A DNA stretch of 49,558 nucleotides. Source: Bacteroidales bacterium (GTDB lineage Bacteria; Bacteroidota; Bacteroidia; Bacteroidales; UBA932). The stretch covers positions 1-49,558 of the forward strand of contig JAGCYC010000007.1 in NCBI GenBank assembly GCA_017961015.1, in the 5' to 3' direction. This document shows, in pieces, positions 17,543-27,380 of the stretch (positions are counted from its first letter, which is position 1; each line of letters opens with the position of its first letter). The notes under the pieces were generated by a model. It worked only from the letters and a program-made list of their open reading frames with translations, searched no databases and was not told the DNA's origin. The position numbers and the translations under genes were made by a program.

Positions 17543-19550
17543 TGCTTGCATGGAATAGGGAAAGGCCCACATTCTGTTTCACGACAGCGATGTAAACGTC
17601 GTTCCCGCTCTGCCAGATGTCCAGGTCCATGCCGCTGTTCTCGGATTTCCTGGGCGAAGGCGCCGCGGAGAGTTCTTCCTGCTCGGTGTCGTTCTGTATG
17701 GCGGCCTGGTACACAATCCTGGGATTGTCCAGCAGCTGTTTCCAGCTTTCGGACGTTTCGCCCTCCAGAACCACCAGGCGTCCGGCACTGGAGCCTTCCT
17801 GCTTTGCATAGGCAATATACCGTTTGCCCTTGAGGGTGAAGTAGCGGAACGCGCAGTCGGTGTACTTGCTGTCCAATTCGGTTACGGTGGGAGCGTCGTC
17901 GCCGCCGGAGTCCTTGTTAAGGTCTTTGGACGATTTTACGTACCAGGCTTTCGGGTCTTCTCCACCCCGAACTGTGGCCAGGCCTTCGCTGGCGTTTTCG
18001 GGGTAGGGGAAGAAAGCACCGGCGCCTGTCAGCTCGGGAGCCTTCACTCGGCCTACAAGGTAAAACTGTTCTCCCAGTTTGTCGCGGAGCCAGAAGGTTA
18101 CCGTGCCCTGGGTGGTATTGAAGTCCTTGAAGTACAGCACGCCGTTTTGCAGGCTGCCCCACCATGTGAAGGTGTCGCCAAGGCGACGGCCGGCCCAGGT
18201 TGTGAGCGTGATAGCCTTGGGATCGGACTCTGTCCCCTTGTCGTAGACATAGAGGGTGGGGTCGCCTTCGTCCATGCTGGAGACCACCAGGACCGGTTTG
18301 CCGTTGTTGATTTCGGAGTTCGTGTTGGGAACCACACGAGGGCAGCTAAGGTAGAATATTCCCTGGGTCTGGACAGTTCCTACAGGAAGCTTTCGGTAGG
18401 TGCCGGGGTCTTCGAGGCTTATGGCCCAAAGGTTCTTGCTTGTGTTGGCTTCGGCTATATAGATATTTTCGCCGTCAAGGGTGACGTTGCGCTCCGCTGC
18501 GGCTGTAAAGCCGGTTATGTTGCTGCTCCAGGCCGATGCCGCGGTGGAATACAGCCCCCATACGCGTTCTACGTCAAAGCCTAACTTTGTTTCCTTCCAC
18601 TCGATGCTCACATAGGTGACCATGTTTCCGTAGGTGAGGCCCTGAGGCTTGCTTTCCTTGGAATTAATCATGGCGGTTGCTTCGGCCGTGTTCAGACGTA
18701 CCGGAACCAGATAGCTGGGGAACTGCGGCAGTTCGCCGCCGCTCAGAAGCACGCTCATGTCCAGCGTGAGCCCCACCGTACAGGACTGAGCGTTATTCTC
18801 CAGTGTGACAGTTGGAGTGTCAATTGTCAGAAGCCCCTGCGGCGCGGCCGTGTAGGAAGTCTCGTGCTCTCGGTTGTATTCCTCGATAAGGCTGTTGTCG
18901 GCTATTACCGGCCAGCTTATCTTCATACCCTTGATGGGCTTGGACACCACGAGGTCCAGCTTGATGGATTTTTTGAGGGGCGGCTGGTTGCCGTATTTGT
19001 CGGGCTCCACAGTTTTTTTCTGGATTACGCGGGTGATTGTCTTCTGGTTCACGGCAAGGCTTGAACGGTAGAGGCGCACCAGCAGGAAGCTGCGTTTTTG
19101 CTGCATTTTCACCTGGTCGCTGCCGGAAGATATTATTACGGGAATCACGTAATCCTCGCTGTCGCCCATGAGCGAGACCATCAGAGTGGGGTCCCAGTTC
19201 AGGGTAAGCTCTTTGGATGCGTCTTTTTCCGAAAAACAGAAAGATGTGGCATCCATCGAGTACAGTGACTGCGGAACCGTTCTAAAACTGGTATTGTGTT
19301 CCGCATTATACTGCTCCACAAGGGCTTTGCCCTGCTGCGCGTCCTGGGAAACAAGTACGGTGGCGGCAGTCTGGCCTTTACCGCTCTTGGCTATTCCTAT
19401 CACATATCGGCCCGGATGGACAGACGCATCCACTACGTTTTCCAGGGATGTTATGCCCAGGCTGTCCGGTGCCATGTTGTTGTTCCGCATATCCGGAACG
19501 CACGCGGCCAAAAGGATAAGGACCGTAGAAAGTATGGTGAATCTTTTCAT
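17532..19550 (-). CDS. PUL surface glycan-binding lipoprotein with two DUF1735-like domains and DUF4623
   Basis: 672 residues, lipoprotein signal MKRFTILSTVLILLAAC. Two successive DUF1735 (BT_3987-type) regions are visible at about 40-160 and 190-320, each with an EQYN or EEYNxEHxTS motif. Residues about 330-672 are DUF4623-like and paralogous to the BACON protein at 6963-8924. It follows SusD by 23 nt, the usual position of a surface glycan-binding protein (SusE/F position). Expected role: hold the glycan at the outer membrane for SusC/D. The DUF4623 half suggests a beta-propeller-like sugar-binding fold, which is inference. Confidence 0.8.
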   Translation of the reverse strand: MKRFTILSTVLILLAACVPDMRNNNMAPDSLGITSLENVVDASVHPGRYVIGIAKSGKGQTAATVLVSQDAQQGKALVEQYNAEHNTSFRTVPQSLYSMDATSFCFSEKDASKELTLNWDPTLMVSLMGDSEDYVIPVIISSGSDQVKMQQKRSFLLVRLYRSSLAVNQKTITRVIQKKTVEPDKYGNQPPLKKSIKLDLVVSKPIKGMKISWPVIADNSLIEEYNREHETSYTAAPQGLLTIDTPTVTLENNAQSCTVGLTLDMSVLLSGGELPQFPSYLVPVRLNTAEATAMINSKESKPQGLTYGNMVTYVSIEWKETKLGFDVERVWGLYSTAASAWSSNITGFTAAAERNVTLDGENIYIAEANTSKNLWAISLEDPGTYRKLPVGTVQTQGIFYLSCPRVVPNTNSEINNGKPVLVVSSMDEGDPTLYVYDKGTESDPKAITLTTWAGRRLGDTFTWWGSLQNGVLYFKDFNTTQGTVTFWLRDKLGEQFYLVGRVKAPELTGAGAFFPYPENASEGLATVRGGEDPKAWYVKSSKDLNKDSGGDDAPTVTELDSKYTDCAFRYFTLKGKRYIAYAKQEGSSAGRLVVLEGETSESWKQLLDNPRIVYQAAIQNDTEQEELSAAPSPRKSENSGMDLDIWQSGNDVYIAVVKQNVGLSLFHASNDQ

Positions 19551-19573
19551 GATTGTTCTGCTTTAGAGGTGGT

Positions 19574-21598
19574 TTACCAACCGGGATTCTGTGTGAAGGA
19601 TGTCATTTCGGCCAGCTGTCGGCTGCCGAAGGGGAACAGATAGTCGCGCTCCCGGAATAACGAACGGGCGCCGATATAGTCGTCGCTCACGCGGGTGTAG
19701 GAATCTTCGTAATTGTCGGCCGTAACGTGAAGGGTCCAGTTTTCCACGTTGTATTCCTTTATGGCAGTGAGGGTGCGTATGGCGTCGTAGTGGCGCTGGC
19801 TGCCCTCGAAGGCGAATTCGCACATCTTTTCCTGACGGATAATCCAGCGAAGCCATTCCTGGCCTGTGCGGGTTACTCCGCCAATTGTGCCGCCGGCCCC
19901 GTTGAAATCTATCTCGGGGTAGGCTTCCTGAAGGCCTTTGAGGCCGCTTCGTGCGCGCACTTTGTCTATATAGGTGACGGCCTCGGCGGCATCCCTCGTG
20001 GGCTTCTCGTTGCAGGCCTCGGCATAGGTCAGATACACTTCGGCAAGGCGGAAGGCCGGGTATACGTAACGTATGCTGCTGTAGTCGGTGTCTTCCGTGA
20101 GCTGGTTGCCGGCCTTGTAAAGGCGCCGCCAGGTGTAGCCTACGCGGTTGCAGCCCTGAGTTGCCGAATAGCGGGAGCTGCATTCCGCGTTGTCGTAGCA
20201 GGTGAAGCGGAGGGCACTGCCGTCCTTCGGCCTTTCACAAGGCCACCAGAAACCGTTGGGTACAAAGTTGGAGTAGAAGCGGGCGTCGCGGCCAACAGTG
20301 CTCTTGTGTGCCTTGAAGCGGGTTGCCCAGGAAGGCTTCACATCCACAAGCTGCTGGTAGTTCTCTTCCCAGCCGTCGGTCTCGTAGCCCGACAGCTCGT
20401 CCACCAGAGGACGGGAGTAGTCCAGCATGCCGTTCGTTTCGGCATATCCCACAACCGGATAACGGCCGCTGACGGCCATCGGGTAGGCATCAACAAGTTT
20501 GAGGGAAGGGGTGATGAGCGAGAATCCGCGGCGGCAGATTTTGCCGCCCGAAGGACAGGAGAATGCCACTTCGGCCCCGACGGTGCCAAGGTAAGCCTCG
20601 CCCCACTGACGGTACCACCAGCCCCAGATAATTTCCTTGTTGGTCTCCCAGTTTTCGAACCAGATATTCTGGTACGAATCGGCCGCAGCCTGAATGTCGG
20701 TCGCGGGAGAGCCTTTCTGAGTGAGGCTGTATTTGTTTAATTCTATGACATCCCAGGCTGCTTCGGCCGCCTTGTCCCATTTGGTGGCGTCGTAGGCAGG
20801 GAAGAGGTGCTCGCCGCGGCTGTTCGTAAGGCCGGCGTACTGTGGAAGCGGGTTGCCGTTATACAGGGGAGATGCGGCATACAGCAGCAGGCGGGCCTTC
20901 AGGGCCATTGCGGCGCCTTTTGTGACCCGTCCCATATTGGAAGTCGGCGCAATCACCGCCGCGATGTCGGCCGGAAGCAGCTGTATTGCACGGTCCAGTT
21001 CCTTTTCCATGAAAGCCACGTTCTGGTCCACAGTATGACGGTCGATAGTGCTGCCGTCCACGTTCTGGTCGCTGGCCACAGGGTTGCCGTTTTCGTCCAT
21101 CCACAGGAACACCGGACCGTAGTGCCGGAAGAGGCAGAAATAATAGTATGCGCGCAGGAACCGTGCTTCCCCTTCCATGCAGGAGACGAGCTTTTCGGAA
21201 TCCTCCTTGTCGTAGTGGAGGTTGTCTATGAAGGTGGTGCACTCGTTTATGGCCTCGTAGAATTTCTTCCAGTAGTTGCCGCTGGCCACGTCCACGGAAC
21301 TGGCGCTGGAATACTCCCCGCGGCGCACCTTGTACCAGTTGGTCTCCCACTGGGATTTTCCGTGCAGGGCTTCGTCGGAGCGCAGGCTGGTTCCACCCTC
21401 GTTGCCGCGGAGGTTTTCTTCCTCCGGGATGTAGGAATACAGGTGGGCCAGATACTTGCGTACGGCAGTAGACCGGCCCATAATGTCTTCGAGCGTGGCC
21501 TGGTCCTTTGTGTTTATGTCGAAGTAGGAGTCGCAGGAAACGGCCATGCAAGCTAATGCAAGCACGGCGATAAGGGATAATCTTACAGTATGTTTCAT
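19574..21598 (-). CDS. SusD/RagB-family outer-membrane glycan-binding lipoprotein
   Basis: 674 residues. Signal MKHTVRLSLIAVLALACMAVSC has a lipobox Cys, followed by DSYFDINTKDQAT, the typical SusD mature N-terminus. TPR-like helices (AYYYFCLFRHYGPVFLW, AAMALKARLLLYAASPLYN) and the C-terminal FRLAEVYLTYAEACNE and FAFEGSQRHYDAIR are family signatures. It caps the SusC channel and delivers oligosaccharides. It lies 12 nt downstream of SusC. It is long for the family, so extra surface loops are likely. Substrate not predictable from sequence alone. Confidence 0.95.
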   Translation of the reverse strand: MKHTVRLSLIAVLALACMAVSCDSYFDINTKDQATLEDIMGRSTAVRKYLAHLYSYIPEEENLRGNEGGTSLRSDEALHGKSQWETNWYKVRRGEYSSASSVDVASGNYWKKFYEAINECTTFIDNLHYDKEDSEKLVSCMEGEARFLRAYYYFCLFRHYGPVFLWMDENGNPVASDQNVDGSTIDRHTVDQNVAFMEKELDRAIQLLPADIAAVIAPTSNMGRVTKGAAMALKARLLLYAASPLYNGNPLPQYAGLTNSRGEHLFPAYDATKWDKAAEAAWDVIELNKYSLTQKGSPATDIQAAADSYQNIWFENWETNKEIIWGWWYRQWGEAYLGTVGAEVAFSCPSGGKICRRGFSLITPSLKLVDAYPMAVSGRYPVVGYAETNGMLDYSRPLVDELSGYETDGWEENYQQLVDVKPSWATRFKAHKSTVGRDARFYSNFVPNGFWWPCERPKDGSALRFTCYDNAECSSRYSATQGCNRVGYTWRRLYKAGNQLTEDTDYSSIRYVYPAFRLAEVYLTYAEACNEKPTRDAAEAVTYIDKVRARSGLKGLQEAYPEIDFNGAGGTIGGVTRTGQEWLRWIIRQEKMCEFAFEGSQRHYDAIRTLTAIKEYNVENWTLHVTADNYEDSYTRVSDDYIGARSLFRERDYLFPFGSRQLAEMTSFTQNPGW

Positions 21599-21610
21599 AA
21601 GGCGTTTCCT

Positions 21611-24600
21611 TTAAAAGTTAAGATTTACACCCAGGCTCACGTTGCGCGTGAGCGGATAAACGTTACCGTAGGCCGATTCCAGCTCGGGATCCCACAGCTT
21701 GAAGGCCGAGAAGGTCACCAGGTTCACGCCCTGAAGGTAAATCCTGACGGTGGAGATGCCGGCCTTCCTGGTCCATTTCTTGGGCAGGGTGTAGCCCAGC
21801 TCGGCATTCTTGAGCCTCAGGAAGCTCATGTCCTTTTGCCAGAAGGTGGAGGCGCGCAAGTTGTTGTCAGGCGTTTCGGAGGAGAAACGGGGATACTCGG
21901 CGTCGGGGGTGTGGGTCACGGACCAGCTCCTTTCGGCGACATCGGCAAAAATCTGTCCCTGGACCAACACGTTTGAGGCGGCGCCGCCATAGAGGTTGTA
22001 ACCGCCGATAATGCGTGTCACATGGGCCATTCCGCTGAAGAATACGCTGGCATCGATGCCCTTCCAGCCCACAGAAAGGCCGAATCCGTAGTTTATCTCC
22101 GGGATTGAGGTATAGCCGATGGGCACCACGTCGTAGTCGTCTACCTGGCCGTCGCCGTTTATGTCGCGGTACTTTATGTCGCCGGGAGCCACCGAGCCGA
22201 AAGTCTGGACAGGCCAGCAGTCAATTTCTTCCTGGCTCATGAAAATTCCCTCGGCGATGAGGCCCCGCTGCTGGCCGTTGGCAAAGCCGGCGGTGTTCTG
22301 ATAGGGCCATACCTGCGAAGGCTTGTCGTCGTATACTCTGTTGTTGCGGTTGAAGGTATAGTTCCCGCGGGCGCTCAGACTTAGGCCGCCCGGGAAGGTA
22401 TAGTCGAACTGGGCGCTCAGGTCGAAGCCGGCATTCTGCATTTCGCCTATGTTGGTGTACTGGGTCTTGCGCATGCCCACTACGCTGGGAAGGCTCTCGC
22501 GTTTGATGAAGATGCCGCTGCGGTAGTCGTTGAAGTAGTCCATCTGGAACTTGAAATGGTCCTGCCACAGGTTTATTTCCACACCTGCGTTGCGCTTGAG
22601 CGCCTCTTCCCAGACGATTCCGGGGTTGCCAAGGTCGCCCACAGCTACGCCGCCGGGGTTGTTGGGGGCGCTCAGCCCCCATCCGAATCCGTCTATTCCG
22701 CTGGTGTCCATGGTGGTGTTGTAGCCGAAGCGGCGGTTTCCGCCAATCTGGTCGTTGCCCACCTTGCCGATCGAAGCCTTTATCTTGAAAAGGCTCACCC
22801 AGGTTTTTATGGGGTCCCAGAATTTTTCATTGGATATCATCCAACCCACTGCACCGGAAGGGAAGAAACCGAAGCGGTGGCCGGGAGAGAAGTTCTCGGA
22901 GCCGTTGTAGCCGAAGTTGAATTCGGCAAAATAGCGGTCGCGGTAGCTGTAGGTGGCGCGGCCTGCTATGCCCAGGCTCTTGTAGGGGAAGGTGTACCAG
23001 TAGCTGCCGGGGTTAATGTTGGTGCGCTCCCTCAGATACCAAAGGAACATGCCCCCCACGCGGTGGGCGCTCATGAAGCTGTGCTCGTAGTTGGCCGATG
23101 CTTCGATATTCAGGACAGTCTGCCCCGTGACACCGGACCCCGATGTGTTTATGTATCCGGTGCCTGAGTTCCCCTGAAGAACATACTCGTAGCCGGGAAG
23201 CTTTTTGTTGTAGCTCAGGTAATAAATTCGCGGGAGGATTGTGTTTGTATAGGAGGTGTTGCTCTTGGCGTCCCAGGAAACCTGCAGCTTGGCAGTGAGC
23301 CCCTCCAGAAGGAAGTCGGAGAAGTCCTGCGTAAGGGAAACTGTGGTCTGGGCATTCTGGGTGGACGTCACCGAATAGCCCATGTTGTTAATGAGGTTGT
23401 AGGGGTTCAGGCCGTTCTCCGGATTGGACAGGGTGCCGTCGGAGAATACCACAGGGAAGCCGATGGGAGAAATCTGCATGGCATAGCTGTAGATTTCGCT
23501 CACGTCGCTGCCGGGCCGGTTTTTCCTGGTGAACTGCGTGCTCAGGTCCATGCCCAGGACCGTGGACTTGGTAATGTTTATGTCCACGTTGGTGCGGAAG
23601 TTGAACCTCTGGTAGTTCATCTGGGAGTTGTAGCGGTCGTTCTGAGCCACATTGAAAATACCGTCCTCATAATAATAGGAGCCGCCGGCATAGTACCGTA
23701 CGTTCTTTGTACCGCCCGCCACGGCTATATTGGCCTTGTGGTTCATGGCCATGTCCCTGAACAGCTGGCTCATCCAGTCCACGTTGGGATACAGGTCGCT
23801 GTAACGGATGCCCAGGGGGTCGTCCACAAACTGTGAGCGTACCTCGTCGGAGGCCAGGTACATGGAGCGGCTGTAGTCGTCTATCATGCCGGGCTTCATG
23901 GCGTTCAGATAGTCGATGAACTGCTCGGCCGATGCCATGCGAGGAATCCTCGTGGGGGAGGTGATACCCGATTCCAGCTTGACGGTGACCTTGGGCTTGG
24001 ACTCCGAGCCGCGCTTGGTGGTTATGAGCACTATTCCGTTGGCGCCGCGTACGCCGTAAAGGGCGGTTGCGGTGGCGTCCTTAAGGATGGAAAATGATGC
24101 GATGTCATCCGTGTCCACGAGGTCCATGGAACGCTCCACGCCGTCTACCAGGATAAGGGGATAGGCGTTTTCGCCGAAAGTGTTCACGCCGCGTATCCAG
24201 AACTCGGCGCTGGATCCCGGTTCGCCGGAATGCTGGACGGCGACCACGCCGGCAAGTTTTCCGGCAAGGCCGGTGGACAGCTGGCCTATGGGCGCCTGGA
24301 GAACCTGCGCGTCAACGGTGGTGATAGAGCCTATCACCGAGGCCTTCTTCTGGGCGCCGTAGGCCACCATCACAACTTCCTCCAGCTGGTTGCTCTGGGG
24401 AACCAGTTTCACAAGGATGTCTTTCTGGTCGCGGACGGTTACAGGTTCGTCTTCGTAGCCCAGGAAGCTCACTATGAGCACGTCGCTGGATTTGACGGAA
24501 ATCTCGAAGCGTCCTTCGGCGTCGGTCATAACGCCGCGGGTTTCGCTCTTGACAGTGACAAAAGCACCGGCAACTGGTTCGTCGGTCTCGTCCAGAACGC

Positions 24601-24700
24601 GTCCTTTCACGTTTTGGCTCTGGGCGCGGGCTGCGGGCGACAAAGCCGCAAGCAGTGTCACGACAAAGAGCGTAGAACAGATTTTTTTAAGGCAAGACAT
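21611..24700 (-). CDS. SusC/RagA-family TonB-dependent outer-membrane transporter
   Basis: 1029 residues from the ATG at 24700 (MSCLKKICSTLFVVTLLAALSPAARAQ, signal peptidase I type); the frame extends to 24865 without a better start. Residues about 30-110 are a carboxypeptidase-regulatory-like beta-sandwich (VKGRVLDETDEPVAGAFVTV). The plug follows (LSTGLAGKLAGVVAVQ, WIRGVNTFGENAYPLILVDG), then a 22-strand barrel ending in an aromatic (SLGVNLNF). It imports oligosaccharides with SusD using TonB energy. It lies 22 nt downstream of the ROK kinase, so unlike most susC genes it is internal to an operon whose first genes are cytoplasmic. Confidence 0.97.
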   Translation of the reverse strand: MSCLKKICSTLFVVTLLAALSPAARAQSQNVKGRVLDETDEPVAGAFVTVKSETRGVMTDAEGRFEISVKSSDVLIVSFLGYEDEPVTVRDQKDILVKLVPQSNQLEEVVMVAYGAQKKASVIGSITTVDAQVLQAPIGQLSTGLAGKLAGVVAVQHSGEPGSSAEFWIRGVNTFGENAYPLILVDGVERSMDLVDTDDIASFSILKDATATALYGVRGANGIVLITTKRGSESKPKVTVKLESGITSPTRIPRMASAEQFIDYLNAMKPGMIDDYSRSMYLASDEVRSQFVDDPLGIRYSDLYPNVDWMSQLFRDMAMNHKANIAVAGGTKNVRYYAGGSYYYEDGIFNVAQNDRYNSQMNYQRFNFRTNVDINITKSTVLGMDLSTQFTRKNRPGSDVSEIYSYAMQISPIGFPVVFSDGTLSNPENGLNPYNLINNMGYSVTSTQNAQTTVSLTQDFSDFLLEGLTAKLQVSWDAKSNTSYTNTILPRIYYLSYNKKLPGYEYVLQGNSGTGYINTSGSGVTGQTVLNIEASANYEHSFMSAHRVGGMFLWYLRERTNINPGSYWYTFPYKSLGIAGRATYSYRDRYFAEFNFGYNGSENFSPGHRFGFFPSGAVGWMISNEKFWDPIKTWVSLFKIKASIGKVGNDQIGGNRRFGYNTTMDTSGIDGFGWGLSAPNNPGGVAVGDLGNPGIVWEEALKRNAGVEINLWQDHFKFQMDYFNDYRSGIFIKRESLPSVVGMRKTQYTNIGEMQNAGFDLSAQFDYTFPGGLSLSARGNYTFNRNNRVYDDKPSQVWPYQNTAGFANGQQRGLIAEGIFMSQEEIDCWPVQTFGSVAPGDIKYRDINGDGQVDDYDVVPIGYTSIPEINYGFGLSVGWKGIDASVFFSGMAHVTRIIGGYNLYGGAASNVLVQGQIFADVAERSWSVTHTPDAEYPRFSSETPDNNLRASTFWQKDMSFLRLKNAELGYTLPKKWTRKAGISTVRIYLQGVNLVTFSAFKLWDPELESAYGNVYPLTRNVSLGVNLNF

Positions 24701-24722
24701 ATAGGAAAACTTATTTGTGTAT

Positions 24723-25520
24723 TCAAAACAGTGAGGACAGGCCTTCATATACTGCTCCGGGAGGGGCCTGGACAAGCCGGATCCCTTCCATGTACCGCAT
24801 GAATGAAGGCTCCATAAGGGAAAAGGACTGTGAAACCTGCCCTCCGGTGAGAACGGTGGATACATTCATCCCGCTTATGGCCTGTGCGAGAGCCCGGCCA
24901 AGGTATTCCCCGGCCAGGGCATACGCTTTTTGGGCGGCCCGGTCGCCGTCGTATGCTTTCCGGGCAATGGTGCGGGCCGTCTGGTCGTTGTCGCCTGTGA
25001 TGCGAGCATATTCATTGCAAATGCCCCTTGCCGACACATGGTCTTCAAGGATTCCGCCGTTCCCGTCCGGAAGGTTCCAAAGGCTGCGGGCAGGGGAGCC
25101 GGAAGGCGAATACTGAACCTGCCCTTTTTGGGCAAATGAATAGCCCAGCCCTGTCCCGATGGTCACCAGGGCGGTATTTCCCTCCTCAAGTCCAAGCATT
25201 TTTATGCAGCCAAGAAGGAGGGCGTTCACGTCGTGATGGAATACCAGCCGGACGCTTTGGGGAATGTCCGCAAGTTCCCTCAGGCTTTTCCCGTAGACCG
25301 AAGCGAATTTGTGCTTCATCAGGAACACGCCTTTCTGGTAGTCAAATGGCCCGGGGATGGCCACTCCGATTCCGGATATGCCGTCCGTGGGGCCGATGGC
25401 GGCGGACAGCACTGCGGCTATGGCCGCGGCGCCCCCGTTGGAATCCACGTGGACGGAGCGGCCGTCGGAGCGTTTGATGAATGTGCCTCCTACGTCAAGC
25501 AGGATCCGATTCGTATCCAT
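24723..25520 (-). CDS. ROK-family sugar kinase, atypical (no zinc motif)
   Basis: 265 residues from the ATG at 25520; a longer in-frame start lies inside the upstream gene. RILLDVGGTFIK is the ATP phosphate-binding loop, GVAIPGPFD and HHDVNALLLG are the sugar-binding region with the catalytic Asp, and TIGTGLGYS is phosphate 2. The usual ROK zinc cluster (HxxCxCGxxGCxE) is replaced by a Cys-free stretch around HVSARGI. It probably phosphorylates a hexose or N-acetylhexosamine in the cytoplasm; RokA-type GlcNAc kinases of Bacteroides are the closest functional analogues. It overlaps the PMI-like gene by 26 nt. Confidence 0.82.
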   Translation of the reverse strand: MDTNRILLDVGGTFIKRSDGRSVHVDSNGGAAAIAAVLSAAIGPTDGISGIGVAIPGPFDYQKGVFLMKHKFASVYGKSLRELADIPQSVRLVFHHDVNALLLGCIKMLGLEEGNTALVTIGTGLGYSFAQKGQVQYSPSGSPARSLWNLPDGNGGILEDHVSARGICNEYARITGDNDQTARTIARKAYDGDRAAQKAYALAGEYLGRALAQAISGMNVSTVLTGGQVSQSFSLMEPSFMRYMEGIRLVQAPPGAVYEGLSSLF

Positions 25521-27363
25521 CTCTGAGACAGGTTTTGTGAACCCGTATGGGTTCCTTGCCCAGGTTTTCAATTACATATTTTCCCATCGAGGCCGGTACG
25601 CAGGCAATCTCCATGAAGTCAAGGTCGAAGAAGCGTTCCGGATGCTCCTCGCTGCGGATGCGTATGTGGTCGCCGTCCACAAGGGTGAGCACATGGAATT
25701 TTTCGCCGCAGGTGTCCTGGCGGCACTCTTTCTCGAATTCCAGGCGGCGGAGCGAAATGTACATCTGGGGATTCTCGCCCAGGATGTACTCTTTCCAGCC
25801 TTCGCCCTCGCGGTCCAGACGTGGCTGCTGCACAATGTATTCGGGGCTCCGGGGGTCGTGGATTACGCTGTGCCGGCGGTCGGTGCGCACATTCAGTTCT
25901 CCCAGGTGCGTGTGGATGGGCCGCTGTTTGCCGTCAAAGTCAAGCCGCAGGTAGTCGTACATTTTATAAGTATAGGAACCTATGGTGAGCGAGCCTATTT
26001 CCAGAATTACCTGGTTGCGGCCGCTGGAGTGGATGGTTCCTGCCGGAAGCATAACCTGGAGCCCGGGCACGGAGTCCTCGTAGCTCACGTATTTCATGTA
26101 GTCACACGGCTTGTGTTCCGTGTCGGCCGCCTCTATCTCGCGGAAGAAGGCGGGGATGTCGGCATCGTCGCGGAAGCCGATGAAAGTTTTGGCCTCGTGG
26201 CCGGTAATCACTACGTAGTAGCTTTCGTCCTGGCGGCCGAACTCGTTATAATTCTCTACGTTGAACTTGCCGCCGCTGTGGCACTGTATGCTCATGTTGC
26301 CTGTGCTGTGGTAGCTGTCGTCCCAGTTGAAGCGGATTGGGAAGTAGCCCTTGTATTTCTTTACGCAGGTCTCTCCCATGAGGCTCACGCCCTCCTTGTG
26401 CACGAAGGAGCAGTAGTTAATGTCCAGCAGCTGCTCTCCGGCCTGAACCAGTACGCTCACTTCCATGGGGATGAAGTCGAATACCCAGGCGGCGTTGCGC
26501 ATCTTTTCGGGAAGGTGGCGCAGATTCTTCATATATGAGCCGCCCCAAACGCCCTCCAGATAGCAGGGCTTGGCGCGGAAGGGGTATTTCACCAGCTGGG
26601 CGCAAATATCGGCAAAGGCCTTGAAAGGCATCATCTGCAGCATGTTGCGGTCGTTGTCCAGGAAGTACCAGTCCAGGAGGCCGCCATCGAAGATCTCTTT
26701 CCTAAGCTGCACGGCGTTTTCGAAGTCGCAGTAATAGCAGCGGCGGATGGTGCGGTTTATTATTCCGGTGTGCTTCTTTCCTATATTGGCATATTCTCCG
26801 GCACGGATGCGCAGCATGCTGTTCATGGGAGTTATGTCGAACCAGCACTTTATGTCGTACAGGGGGCGGAATTCTTTTATCAGGGAACCGTATCCGTAAA
26901 CCAGGACCAGAGTCCCGGGGGCCTTGAGCGCGGGGACCTCCTTTTTGAATGCCTCTACTTTTACGTCGTCCATAAGGCCCCTGTAGCCGCCGTGGTATAC
27001 CTTGCCGTAAAGCAGCGTGGGGTCTATCTTCTTGTCCCAGATAAGCAGCGGGTCTATTATGGAATCTATCTCGTCGCCGCTTTTAAAGGTGCGGGCCGCG
27101 CTGTCCACGAATTCTATCCTGAATCCGGCAACGTCGCATTCCCTTGCAAGAAGGCTCACCAGAAGGTCCCATTTGGTGGTGGTATATCCGTCCAGTGCCA
27201 CAACGGCGCCGGAAGCCTTTACAAGGGGGCCGATTTCCTGTATAAAACGCTTGGCCACCAGTGGGTTGCCTGCGGTTATGGATTCTATGGTTTCCTTCTC
27301 CAGATGGGGCCTGTTCACGGGTTTGGGGTCGTGAAAAGGGAAGGGATTGTACATGAAGCTCAT
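25495..27363 (-). CDS. Two-domain protein with C-terminal class I phosphomannose-isomerase-like cupin
   Basis: 622 residues. The C-terminal half (about 290-560) has type I PMI features: IQCHSGGKFN, AGTIHSSGRNQVILEIG (zinc-site His plus the downstream LEI) and PIHTHLGELN. The N-terminal half (about 30-270) contains AVVALDGYTTTKWDLLVSLL and KTHTGIINRT, reminiscent of a degenerate P-loop nucleoside-kinase fold; I cannot assign a reaction. Known relatives are annotated as mannose-6-phosphate isomerases in Bacteroidota. It likely interconverts an aldose (phosphate) and ketose (phosphate) in the cytoplasm. It sits 17 nt after the isomerase-like gene and overlaps the ROK kinase, so epimerisation and phosphorylation are encoded together. 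Confidence 0.7.
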   Translation of the reverse strand: MSFMYNPFPFHDPKPVNRPHLEKETIESITAGNPLVAKRFIQEIGPLVKASGAVVALDGYTTTKWDLLVSLLARECDVAGFRIEFVDSAARTFKSGDEIDSIIDPLLIWDKKIDPTLLYGKVYHGGYRGLMDDVKVEAFKKEVPALKAPGTLVLVYGYGSLIKEFRPLYDIKCWFDITPMNSMLRIRAGEYANIGKKHTGIINRTIRRCYYCDFENAVQLRKEIFDGGLLDWYFLDNDRNMLQMMPFKAFADICAQLVKYPFRAKPCYLEGVWGGSYMKNLRHLPEKMRNAAWVFDFIPMEVSVLVQAGEQLLDINYCSFVHKEGVSLMGETCVKKYKGYFPIRFNWDDSYHSTGNMSIQCHSGGKFNVENYNEFGRQDESYYVVITGHEAKTFIGFRDDADIPAFFREIEAADTEHKPCDYMKYVSYEDSVPGLQVMLPAGTIHSSGRNQVILEIGSLTIGSYTYKMYDYLRLDFDGKQRPIHTHLGELNVRTDRRHSVIHDPRSPEYIVQQPRLDREGEGWKEYILGENPQMYISLRRLEFEKECRQDTCGEKFHVLTLVDGDHIRIRSEEHPERFFDLDFMEIACVPASMGKYVIENLGKEPIRVHKTCLRDGYESDPA

Positions 27364-27380
27364 GGTAGTGCTCTTTGGAA

